Shown: positions 1 through 4,920, numbered from the stretch's first letter. The stretch is 6,017 nucleotides of DNA from Bacteroidota bacterium (GCA_020048595.1 JAIFMH010000281.1:1793-7809); one strand, 5' to 3'. Notes: a model not told the origin generated them from the letters alone. Translations and numbers: made by a program.

Positions 1-395
1 AACCATTTACGGCTGTGGGAACCCATCACAATTATATCAGCTACCAGATCTTTAGCCGCGTTAAGAATGTTCTCTGCAAAATCACCTTCCTTTAATATTG
101 TTTTAATTGTTGTATCCCCAAGGTGGAGTTTTGAGTTTTCGAGAAAATGCTGCGACATTTTTTTCAACCGTACCTCACTGTCAAATTCAAATGAATCTGA
201 TTCCGGCAAAACTGTATCACCCATTATCGGCGAATAATCAGTTGCAGAAAAATACACAGGATCGGAAATAACATGCAGTAAAACGACTTCAGCTTTCATA
301 GCTTTAGCCATTGAATCCCCAATTTCGGCTACTTTTTGTGCGGTTTTATCAAATTCGAGTGCTATCAGCACCTTTATCTTTTTAGTTGTTTTCAT
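1..395 (-). CDS. Universal stress protein (UspA family), C-terminus cut by window edge
   Basis: This reading frame starts at the ATG complementary to 393-395 and stays open to base 1, giving 131 residues; the remainder lies outside the window. The protein opens KKIKVLIALEFD (first beta strand), continues with a helix and a second strand (residues 36-43, EVVLLHVI), and reaches the USP signature strand and loop DIIVMGSHSRKW at 120-131. USP proteins are cytosolic alpha/beta Rossmann-like dimers, some ATP-binding, induced by stress or growth arrest. Two residues differ from the ATP-binding pattern: Glu14 stands where Asp is usual, and the loop reads G-S-H-S where G-x-x-G is typical. The rest of the G-x9-G(S/T) motif is off the edge, so ATP binding cannot be judged. 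The acidic protein gene lies 78 bp upstream on the same strand and could be co-transcribed. Single-domain length is assumed, not seen. Confidence 0.9.
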   Translation of the reverse strand, partial: MKTTKKIKVLIALEFDKTAQKVAEIGDSMAKAMKAEVVLLHVISDPVYFSATDYSPIMGDTVLPESDSFEFDSEVRLKKMSQHFLENSKLHLGDTTIKTILKEGDFAENILNAAKDLVADIIVMGSHSRKW

Positions 396-450
396 GGCCA
401 ATGGATTAATTTAGTTTCAGGATGAGCATACACGAAGAATGAAAAAGCGG

Positions 451-460
451 AAACCGGTTT
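451..460. repeat. 10-bp perfect palindrome in the spacer between acidic protein and USP genes
   Basis: AAACCGGTTT is a perfect palindrome inside the 78-bp spacer. It could be a regulator site for the USP gene. It is not followed by a convincing T-tract in the leftward direction, so I do not call it a terminator. Nothing else supports a role. Confidence 0.2.
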
Positions 461-473
461 TACTATTCATTTA

Positions 474-824
474 TCAGTTTTTATTCTCATCCAGATCATT
501 ATGATCATCACCACCTAAACTATAATAATTATTTTCTTCGTCCTCGCTTCCGATATTTTCCATTTCATCGTCCAGTTCCGCGCCGGGAATATCCAGGTCG
601 TTACCGGTTTCATCCTTATTAAAATCATTCCGGTTGGATAATCCGGGTTCCGGATTTAATGCTTTGGTTTTTAAAATATCTTCAGGATTTATATCCTTCT
701 CTTCTTGAAACTTATTAAAAATATCATCGCTTTCGGGATATGATGGGTATCCGGGAAGATCTGTATTGGGTTTGCCTTGGGTTTTGTTAACCGGCAGAAG
801 CTTATCATCGTCCTTTTCTTTCAT
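474..824 (-). CDS. Small acidic conserved hypothetical protein (Bacteroidota type)
   Basis: The gene codes for a 116-residue, highly hydrophilic, Asp/Glu/Asn-rich protein without signal peptide, membrane segment or Cys, probably disordered and cytosolic. A short Pro/Tyr-rich element (LPGYPSYPESDDIF, about 23-36) is followed by an acidic linker with INPEDILK (about 45-52). It ends in a dense block of about 40 residues containing DIPGAELDDEMENIGSEDE and then NNYYSLGGDDHNDL. I recognise this tail from memory as a recurrent uncharacterised family in Bacteroidota; the function is unknown. Composition bias alone would not keep the YYSLGG core, so that core is probably functional. The start is the ATG at 822-824 after an A/T-rich leader with no Shine-Dalgarno. 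It sits directly upstream of the USP gene on the same strand, which hints at a stress-related role, but this is guilt by association only. Confidence 0.8.
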   Translation of the reverse strand: MKEKDDDKLLPVNKTQGKPNTDLPGYPSYPESDDIFNKFQEEKDINPEDILKTKALNPEPGLSNRNDFNKDETGNDLDIPGAELDDEMENIGSEDEENNYYSLGGDDHNDLDENKN

Positions 825-1256
825 AAAAACTTACTTGTATTAAGTGTACGAAATTAAGAAGATGCAGCCTGGATTGCTTTACACAATTTCAAGAAAGAGT
901 TGCATAATTCACACTTGTTACCAATGTGAGATAGATGTTTTTAAATTTCGTTATGGTATGTGCTCTACGGGCAAAATCGGAAAAGCAATTTGTAAATGTA
1001 TACGTAACAGTAAGAGAACTATAAATGAAGCGATAAAATGAAGGTCATATGTGATGATGGAGTGAATAGAAAAAAGCATATCAGATTTAAATTAATAGCT
1101 CAGAGGGCATCAATAAGAATAAAGCAGGAACCTTTGCCCGTAGGGCATTAACAAATTAAAATGATTCTTTATAAAGCCTACCGGAAATGAAGAAAATATA
1201 TCCGCAAATGAAGCTTACTCTGGATAAAAAATTATCAACTGGGTTTTACGATTTGC
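825..1256. other. 432-bp spacer between acidic protein and PAS genes
   Basis: No convincing gene was found. A rightward GTG-initiated frame (844-1041) exists but has no ribosome site, rare-looking codons (many ATA and AGA) and no recognisable family. What the spacer does hold is a 15-base inverted repeat (961-975 with 1133-1147), a small GC hairpin at 1135-1147, a copy of a degenerate motif (893-914) shared with the 3535-4119 spacer, and one GATGGAGTGA (1056-1065) resembling the octamer repeat near 4822. The promoter of the acidic protein gene should lie at the left end, but I see no clear TAnnTTTG. Confidence 0.5.
961..1147. repeat. Inverted repeat pair, 15-base arms 961-975 and 1133-1147
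   Basis: The left arm TGCTCTACGGGCAAA matches the reverse complement of the right arm (TGCCCTACGGGCAAA) at 14 of 15 positions, 157 bp apart. The right arm is itself a hairpin: TGCCC (1135-1139), loop GTA, GGGCA (1143-1147). The left arm carries one change that breaks the matching inner stem. The arrangement resembles a degenerate REP-like or miniature-element pair, but no transposase or target duplication is visible. Confidence 0.4.
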
Positions 1257-1808
1257 TTACTTCCTGAATCCCGAAATATCAACTGCTGATAAAAGGCACT
1301 GCCTTTCATCACCGGTTGTAATGCCTTCGATGTAAACCGAAGTCGCAGGTAAATTGTTGAGGCCAAGCGTTACTTCACAAGATTCTTTCAAATTACCGGA
1401 ACAGACTCTGCTGAAGAAATCATTGAATACCTTTTTTGATTCACCGCTAACGAAATAGCTGAAATTACTATTAATCAAACTAAAACGCCTGTCGCCAAGC
1501 ATCTCGGCACCGGTAAAATTCAAATCACAGATAATGCATCCGGCATTGAGTGTAAAATATCCCATTGGTGCCAGATCGTAGAGCATGGTATATTTTTTTA
1601 AAGCTATCTCCGAAGTTTCGTATGCGCATCGCAGTTCTTCATTCTGCATTTCTAATTCAACCTGATGCACCTGTAACTCGTGCAGCAGTTTCCTGGTATC
1701 AACTTCCTGAAACGCACTATATGCTTCTCCATACTTTTCTTTCAGTTTTTCTTCCGCTTTCTTCCGAAGCATTAGCGCATCTGTATAATCTATTTCATCT
1801 TTAATCAT
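1257..1808 (-). CDS. Stand-alone PAS-domain sensor protein (no output domain)
   Basis: The protein has 183 residues. The N-terminal third is charged and helical: RKKAEEKLKEKYGEAYSAF (15-33), then LLHELQVHQVELEMQNEEL (41-59), the coiled-coil linker that usually precedes PAS domains in bacterial sensor kinases. A PAS fold follows at about 73-180: YTMLYDLAPMGYFTLNAG (73-90), the NFTGAEMLG helix (97-105), and a final strand CLLSAVDISGFRK at the C-terminus. In kinases this last strand is normally followed by a helix into the catalytic part; here a stop follows at once. PAS domains sense small ligands, redox state or light, or mediate dimerisation; no ligand can be assigned. There is no signal peptide or membrane helix, so it is cytosolic. 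Similar short PAS proteins recur in Bacteroidota, so this is probably a whole gene, not a broken kinase. It lies 219 bp downstream of the kinase on the same strand and may act with it. Confidence 0.85.
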   Translation of the reverse strand: MIKDEIDYTDALMLRKKAEEKLKEKYGEAYSAFQEVDTRKLLHELQVHQVELEMQNEELRCAYETSEIALKKYTMLYDLAPMGYFTLNAGCIICDLNFTGAEMLGDRRFSLINSNFSYFVSGESKKVFNDFFSRVCSGNLKESCEVTLGLNNLPATSVYIEGITTGDERQCLLSAVDISGFRK

Positions 1809-2027
1809 GGCAGGTTTATATTAATCAATTAAAAACTTCATTCCGGTATTTTGATGATACAGGCCGAAACACCTGTCAGGCTTTTAGCAAATGATATATT
1901 CTGGCTGCCCGTTATTACATTCATTTTTACATGAATCAGAGGATACCGTATTTTGAATCACGAACCCGGATACTTGATAGATCCGGAAAAGGATTTGATG
2001 CAATTCCCAAACACAGGTTCCACTACT
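1809..2027. other. Spacer between histidine kinase and PAS genes, with weak hairpins
   Basis: No gene is seen in these 219 bases. Two weak inverted repeats are present: ACAGG (1860-1864) with CCTGT (1872-1876), and ATTCAT (1919-1924) with ATGAAT (1931-1936). Neither is followed by a T-tract on the minus strand, so read-through from the kinase into the PAS gene is possible. A near -7 element (CAAATGATA read on the plus strand near 1889) has the wrong internal spacing and is not called a promoter. Confidence 0.35.
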
Positions 2028-2948
2028 TTAACAGCAATTTCCGATATAATGCGGCAATGTAAATTTAATTTTTGTGCCATTGCCGGGTTCGCTTTCTATC
2101 CGGACTGTTCCCCCATGTTTTTCAACAAATTCCTTACAAAGTATTAAACCTAATCCTGTGCCATACTCATTATTGGTGCCTCTGGTTGTATGTACTTCAT
2201 CCTTGTTAAAGAGCTCTTTCTGAGCCTTGTTTTTCATACCAATTCCATTGTCCTGCACAGTTATTTCAACAAACTGCCCTGATTCGGCAGCACTCACCAT
2301 TATTTCGCCACCAATGAACGAATATTTTATGGCATTGTTTATAATGTTTCGCAATATTGTTTTCACCATCTGCAAATCAGCTGCCAGATAAAGAAAGGAT
2401 GGAACAGAATGATTTAAGGAAATTAATTTATGAGCAGCTGAGATGCTGAGATTCTCAATTTCATCATTGATCAGGTTATGCAGATTAATCTTAACCGGAT
2501 TGAAATAGGTTGCCTTGTTTTGCGCAGAAGTCCAGGCTAAAAGATTATCCAGAAGAGATAACGTTCCGTTTGCTGAATTGGTAGCCAGCCTGATATACTT
2601 TTCAACTTCTTTTTTATTGTAATCATTGTAACTATCCTTTAATAAATCAAGTACACCTATAATTGATCCGAAAGGGCTACGGAGATCATGCGCAATAATT
2701 GAAAGGAATTTAGCATTTGTTGCAACAACTTCGGCGAGCTTCTCTTCTTGCTCTTTGGCTTGTTTTTCGAGGCGGGCATTAATTTCTGTTAATTCCCTGA
2801 AGCGTAGCTTTAGAGTATCATCCGTTTGGTTTTCGTGAAAGGCATCGGGAACCGGGAACCGAATTGACTCAGATCTATCTTCGTTATCAAAAGAGCTGGT
2901 ATTATCGGGATTTATATTATTCATAAGATGAAGTTGCGTTGTGTTCAT
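2028..2948 (-). CDS. Soluble sensor histidine kinase (HisKA + HATPase_c), no receiver
   Basis: The chosen start (ATG at 2946-2948) gives 306 residues; an in-frame ATG at 2922-2924 would give 298. The same frame is open up to 3125, but that extension overlaps the AraC gene by 150 bp and reads as its out-of-frame shadow, so it was discarded. Domains: a low-complexity N-terminus (1-45), a coiled coil (about 49-81, RFRELTEINARLEKQ...), and the phospho-acceptor H-box FLSIIAHDLRSPFGSI with His87. The ATPase has N-box RNIINNAIKYS (200-210), G1 box DNGIGM (233-238) and G2 box GTGLGL (263-268). All key catalytic motifs are intact, so it should autophosphorylate. There is no membrane helix, PAS, GAF or receiver domain: the signal must be cytosolic, possibly delivered by a partner. 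The C-terminus ends in two adjacent Cys. The AraC gene lies 25 bp upstream, suggesting an operon; no response regulator lies in the window. Confidence 0.92.
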   Translation of the reverse strand: MNTTQLHLMNNINPDNTSSFDNEDRSESIRFPVPDAFHENQTDDTLKLRFRELTEINARLEKQAKEQEEKLAEVVATNAKFLSIIAHDLRSPFGSIIGVLDLLKDSYNDYNKKEVEKYIRLATNSANGTLSLLDNLLAWTSAQNKATYFNPVKINLHNLINDEIENLSISAAHKLISLNHSVPSFLYLAADLQMVKTILRNIINNAIKYSFIGGEIMVSAAESGQFVEITVQDNGIGMKNKAQKELFNKDEVHTTRGTNNEYGTGLGLILCKEFVEKHGGTVRIESEPGNGTKIKFTLPHYIGNCC

Positions 2949-2951
2949 TGT

Positions 2952-2972
2952 GTAGAATTTTGGTAGAATTTT
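2952..2972. repeat. Tandem direct repeat GTAGAATTTT x2 between AraC and kinase genes
   Basis: Two identical 10-mers (2952-2961 and 2963-2972) are separated by one G, giving an 11-bp period, about one helical turn. They fill nearly the whole 25-bp spacer and lie directly before the kinase start codon. Direct repeats on one helical face are a typical binding layout for AraC-family proteins. An alternative role is in translation of the kinase leader. Confidence 0.45.
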
Positions 2973-2973
2973 T

Positions 2974-3534
2974 CTAATTAAGGAGTGGATTAATAGTCCT
3001 GTTATGACGGAGTTGCCTGAAATATGAAGGCGAGAGCCCCGTAATTCTTTTAAACTGGCTGGATAACTGAGCCACAGAACTGTAATGCATTTTAGCAGCA
3101 ATTTCGGCGAGGGAGAGATCATCATACACGAGTAATTCCTTTACCCTGTTAATTTTGTGCCTGATTATATATTTTTCAATAGTAACGCCTTCTATTTCAG
3201 CAAAGAGCGTATTTAAAGAAATGAAGTTTTCATTCACACTTAAACTAATGAAATCCATAAAATTTGTCTTCAGATCTTCATCCGAATGATTTTCCAGGTC
3301 GATAATGGCTTGTCTTAATTTCTCAATTATTCCATTATTATGTTCGTCGATCAATTCGAACCCGGATTTTTCCAATGCCGTTTTAATCTGTTTACGTTGC
3401 AAAGGGTCTATATCTTTCTTTGTATTTATTTCGCCATACTCCACACTTGTATATTGAATCCCAAGCTTATCGAGATCTTCCGCAATTTGCGTTTTGCAGC
3501 GATTGCAGACCATATTTTTAATGAATAGTTTCAT
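2974..3534 (-). CDS. AraC-type HTH regulator with N-terminal CxxC metal-associated-like domain
   Basis: The protein has 186 residues. The N-terminus, MKLFIKNMVCNRCKTQI, has the beta strand plus M-x-C-x-x-C loop (Cys10, Cys13) of heavy-metal-associated (HMA/CopZ-like) ferredoxin folds; residues 1-63 could form that whole fold. A helical linker (64-100) leads to an AraC-type double helix-turn-helix at about 104-175, including LSLAEIAAKMHYSSVAQLSSQFKR and the closing GLSPSYFRQL. The usual Gly of the second HTH turn is replaced by His150. A typical AraC protein is near 300 residues with a cupin sensor; this short form is a Bacteroidota type I know from memory. It should bind DNA and may respond to a metal or to thiol state; the ligand is inferred. 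The start ATG (3532-3534) follows an AAAAGG (minus strand of 3541-3546) at good spacing, the clearest ribosome site in the window. The kinase follows after 25 bp. Confidence 0.88.
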   Translation of the reverse strand: MKLFIKNMVCNRCKTQIAEDLDKLGIQYTSVEYGEINTKKDIDPLQRKQIKTALEKSGFELIDEHNNGIIEKLRQAIIDLENHSDEDLKTNFMDFISLSVNENFISLNTLFAEIEGVTIEKYIIRHKINRVKELLVYDDLSLAEIAAKMHYSSVAQLSSQFKRITGLSPSYFRQLRHNRTINPLLN

Positions 3535-3540
3535 AATACA

Positions 3541-3546
3541 CCTTTT
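3541..3546 (-). promoter_or_regulatory. Ribosome binding site of the AraC-like gene
   Basis: On the minus strand these bases read AAAAGG, followed by TGTATT and then the ATG. The purine run and 6-base spacing suit a Shine-Dalgarno site. Other genes here have only A/T-rich leaders, so this supports the AraC start and suggests stronger or differently controlled translation. Confidence 0.5.
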
Positions 3547-3587
3547 AGTATTGCTGTTACTAAATGAAAAGCTAAATCAACACTAAT

Positions 3588-3611
3588 CTGAAATATTTTC
3601 TGAAATATTTC
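3588..3611. repeat. Tandem direct repeat CTGAAATATTT (period 12) upstream of AraC gene
   Basis: CTGAAATATTTT (3588-3599) is followed at once by CTGAAATATTTC (3600-3611): 11 of 12 bases match. The second copy contains the palindrome GAAATATTTC. It lies 54-77 bp before the AraC start codon, a fitting place for an operator used by the AraC protein itself or by another regulator. Confidence 0.4.
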
Positions 3612-3626
3612 AACTAGCTGATAGCT

Positions 3627-3713
3627 TTATTTTTCCGGAGTTTGTCGAAGTTCTACAGGTAATTCTTTTATTCCACTCAGGTTATCAATACCAAACTGTC
3701 GGTTAAAGTCCAT
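3627..3713 (-). CDS. Possible 28-residue mini-ORF upstream of AraC gene, unrecognised
   Basis: The ATG at 3711-3713 opens MDFNRQFGIDNLSGIKELPV..., ending ...TPEK before TAA at 3627-3629. The residue mix is balanced and protein-like (amphipathic, no low complexity), and the codons resemble those of the neighbours. The frame extends upstream without a start for 8 more codons to a TAA, so it could be the remnant of a longer gene. A perfect -7 box (3750-3757) lies 37 bp upstream, and the AraC start lies 92 bp downstream, so it could be a leader peptide or small protein in that operon. No Shine-Dalgarno is seen. I do not recognise the family; chance is a real alternative at this length. Confidence 0.3.
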   Translation of the reverse strand: MDFNRQFGIDNLSGIKELPVELRQTPEK

Positions 3714-3749
3714 GTGGCCGGTAGCTATGAGTATTTAAATCATTAATGA

Positions 3750-3757
3750 CAAAGGTA
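3750..3757 (-). promoter_or_regulatory. Candidate -7 box TACCTTTG reading toward mini-ORF and AraC gene
   Basis: The minus strand reads TACCTTTG, a perfect match to the Bacteroidota sigma-ABfr -7 consensus TAnnTTTG. A TTG at -33 is absent at spacings 17-23, so it may need an activator or be fortuitous. Transcription would begin near 3743, about 30 bases before the mini-ORF and about 210 before the AraC gene. Confidence 0.35.
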
Positions 3758-3797
3758 GACTGAGCTTCACACAGATAACTTACAGAATTAAGTGAAA

Positions 3798-3811
3798 GAA
3801 TTATATAATTC
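3798..3811. repeat. 14-bp perfect palindrome GAATTATATAATTC
   Basis: It is a perfect inverted repeat in the divergent spacer, flanked by GTGAAA on the left and ACAC on the right, so GTGAA and TTCAC also face each other. It is a plausible dimer binding site and is the best-formed member of the degenerate motif also seen at 893-914 and 3939-3960. Confidence 0.35.
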
Positions 3812-3880
3812 ACACATTTCAGGTGATTTGAATTTTAAAACGGGTGATTTTGATAAGGCACTGATTGGTCCATATGAAAA

Positions 3881-3909
3881 CCTGATTTCAGGATAGCATT
3901 GAGTGCTAT
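3881..3909. repeat. Two abutting inverted repeats (CCTGA/TCAGG and ATAGCA/TGCTAT)
   Basis: CCTGA-TT-TCAGG (3881-3892) is followed immediately by ATAGCA (3893-3898), a 5-base loop and TGCTAT (3904-3909). No T-tract follows on either strand, so this is not a usual intrinsic terminator; operators or a small RNA structure are alternatives. Confidence 0.3.
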
Positions 3910-4075
3910 ATTAAAAAGTGTGAAAGATGTAACATATTAAAAAAGTTGTGTAACTCACCTGAGAGTGCAAGTGCAGACCTTTGCAAAATAAAATTAATGA
4001 TAATCAGCCTGCCAGGAAAAGTTTTACTAAAGCTTTTTTAAAGTACCCAAAAGAGAAAATAACATTCATCCGGCA

Positions 4076-4104
4076 CAAAATTATCATTCAAAAACACTAA
4101 ACAA
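4076..4104 (-). promoter_or_regulatory. Candidate leftward promoter TTG-N18-TAATTTTG
   Basis: On the minus strand TTG (4104-4102) is followed by 18 bases and TAATTTTG (4083-4076), matching the Bacteroidota -33/-7 pattern. It lies in the leader of the rightward lipoprotein gene and would fire leftward from about 4069 through the spacer toward the AraC gene, some 530 bases away. The region is AT-rich, so a chance match is possible. Confidence 0.3.
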
Positions 4105-4119
4105 CTAAATTAATCTATT

Positions 4120-4794
4120 ATGAAAAAATTACAAATGAGCATGATCGTGGTAGCCTGTGCAGCCATGCTGTTTTCGGGTTGTGCATCTTTAAACAAGACA
4201 CAAAAAGGCGGAGCTGTAGGAGTTGTAGCCGGAGGTGCCATGGGCGCTGTTATTGGTAAAGCTACAGGAAATACTGCTCTGGGCGCTATTATAGGAGCAA
4301 CTGTAGGAGGAGCGACCGGAGCTGTAATTGGGAACAAAATGGACAAACAGGCTAAGGAAATAGAGAAAACCGTTCCTGATGCAAAGGTTGAACGCGTTGG
4401 CGAAGGTATCGTTGTTGAATTCAGCAGTGCCGTTTTGTTTGGCTTTGATAAATCAAGCCTCTCGACAGAAGCTAAAGCAAACCTTGATAAACTGGTTATA
4501 GTTTTGAATTCATATCCTGATACAGATATTCAGGTTCAGGGACATACTGACAGCAAAGGAAGTGAAGCTTATAACAAGAAACTTTCGGTAAGGCGTGCCA
4601 GTGCAGTTTCTGATTATTTACGCAACAGCGGAATTGCAACAAGCCGTATTGCAATAATAGGATATGGCGAAACTGTACCTAAATACAATAACAATACTGA
4701 TGACGGACAAATACAAAACCGCAGGGTTGAGTTCCTTATCACCGCAAATGAAAAAATGAAAGCTGAAGCTGAAAAAGAAGCAGCAGCCAAATAA
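4120..4794 (+). CDS. OmpA-domain lipoprotein with glycine zipper (YiaD-like)
   Basis: The protein has 224 residues. A lipoprotein signal peptide ends in the lipobox LFSGC with lipidated Cys21. Residues 30-71 form a glycine-zipper segment (repeated Gly/Ala/Val, for example GGAMGAVIGKATG) that may insert in or pack against the membrane. An OmpA-like peptidoglycan-binding domain covers about 98-208: VEFSSAVLFGFDKSSL, GHTDSKGSEAYN, LSVRRASAV and the closing NRRVEF. Asp144 and Arg159 sit 15 residues apart, as do the diaminopimelate-binding Asp and Arg of E. coli OmpA, so peptidoglycan binding is expected. A Lys/Glu/Ala tail follows. The likely role is tethering the outer membrane to the cell wall, as for Pal and YiaD. 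The start ATG follows an A/T-rich leader without Shine-Dalgarno. The following membrane protein gene is 174 bp downstream with its own promoter. Confidence 0.93.
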   Translation: MKKLQMSMIVVACAAMLFSGCASLNKTQKGGAVGVVAGGAMGAVIGKATGNTALGAIIGATVGGATGAVIGNKMDKQAKEIEKTVPDAKVERVGEGIVVEFSSAVLFGFDKSSLSTEAKANLDKLVIVLNSYPDTDIQVQGHTDSKGSEAYNKKLSVRRASAVSDYLRNSGIATSRIAIIGYGETVPKYNNNTDDGQIQNRRVEFLITANEKMKAEAEKEAAAK

Positions 4795-4821
4795 TGCTGG
4801 TCGCTGACTTATGATTGTGAA

Positions 4822-4842
4822 GATGGAGTGATGGAGTGATGG
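4822..4842. repeat. Octamer tandem repeat GATGGAGT, about 2.6 copies
   Basis: Copies at 4822-4829 and 4830-4837 are exact, followed by GATGG. They lie between inverted arms ACTTATG (4807-4813) and CATAAGT (4858-4864) in the spacer after the lipoprotein gene. This is a small simple repeat that may vary in copy number. Confidence 0.45.
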
Positions 4843-4920
4843 TGAATGATCTGACAGCATAAGTAATACAGGCCTGGCGTTTCACACGTTTCAAATCCAT
4901 ACCTGATTTTTTTCAACAAA

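Larger units (their letters stand above)
3535..4119. other. 585-bp divergent regulatory spacer between AraC-kinase and OmpA-lipoprotein genes
   Basis: The spacer separates the leftward AraC operon from the rightward envelope genes. It contains a tandem repeat (3588-3611), a 28-codon leftward mini-ORF (3627-3713), a perfect -7 box on the minus strand (3750-3757), a 14-bp palindrome (3798-3811), two adjacent palindromes (3881-3892 and 3893-3909), two copies of a degenerate 22-nt motif (3794-3815 and 3939-3960) and a leftward -33/-7 pair (4076-4104). No rightward TAnnTTTG promoter for the lipoprotein gene was found; the nearest is GACCTTTG around 3976-3983, one base off and without a -33 element. 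Confidence 0.6.

Noticed and set aside
844..1041. Rightward 65-codon frame with six Cys
   Set aside because: It begins with GTG, has no ribosome site, uses many ATA and AGA codons unlike the real genes, matches no family I know, and carries one arm of the inverted repeat. Probably chance.
1565..1804. Rightward frame opposite the PAS gene
   Set aside because: It lies fully antisense to a well-supported PAS domain and has no recognisable features.
2949..3125. N-terminal extension of the histidine kinase by 59 residues
   Set aside because: It overlaps the AraC gene by about 150 bp and has no kinase-like or membrane features; it is the out-of-frame reading of the AraC C-terminus.
3792..3896. 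Rightward 34-codon frame with GTG start (contains TGDFDKALIGPYENL)
   Set aside because: No ribosome site, no family, and it crosses the palindromes; left as chance, though the peptide is not low complexity.
3939..3960. Possible end of an IS256-like insertion sequence (AGTTGTGTAA)
   Set aside because: Similarity to such ends is only a short AT-rich string; no transposase fragment, partner end or target duplication is seen.
4029..4043. AAGCTTTTTTAAAG as a terminator
   Set aside because: The arms do not pair beyond a few bases, and no gene ends just before it.
4110..4346. Leftward Pro/Ala-rich frame opposite the lipoprotein gene
   Set aside because: The Pro/Ala pattern is the antisense of the glycine-zipper codons, not a real protein.
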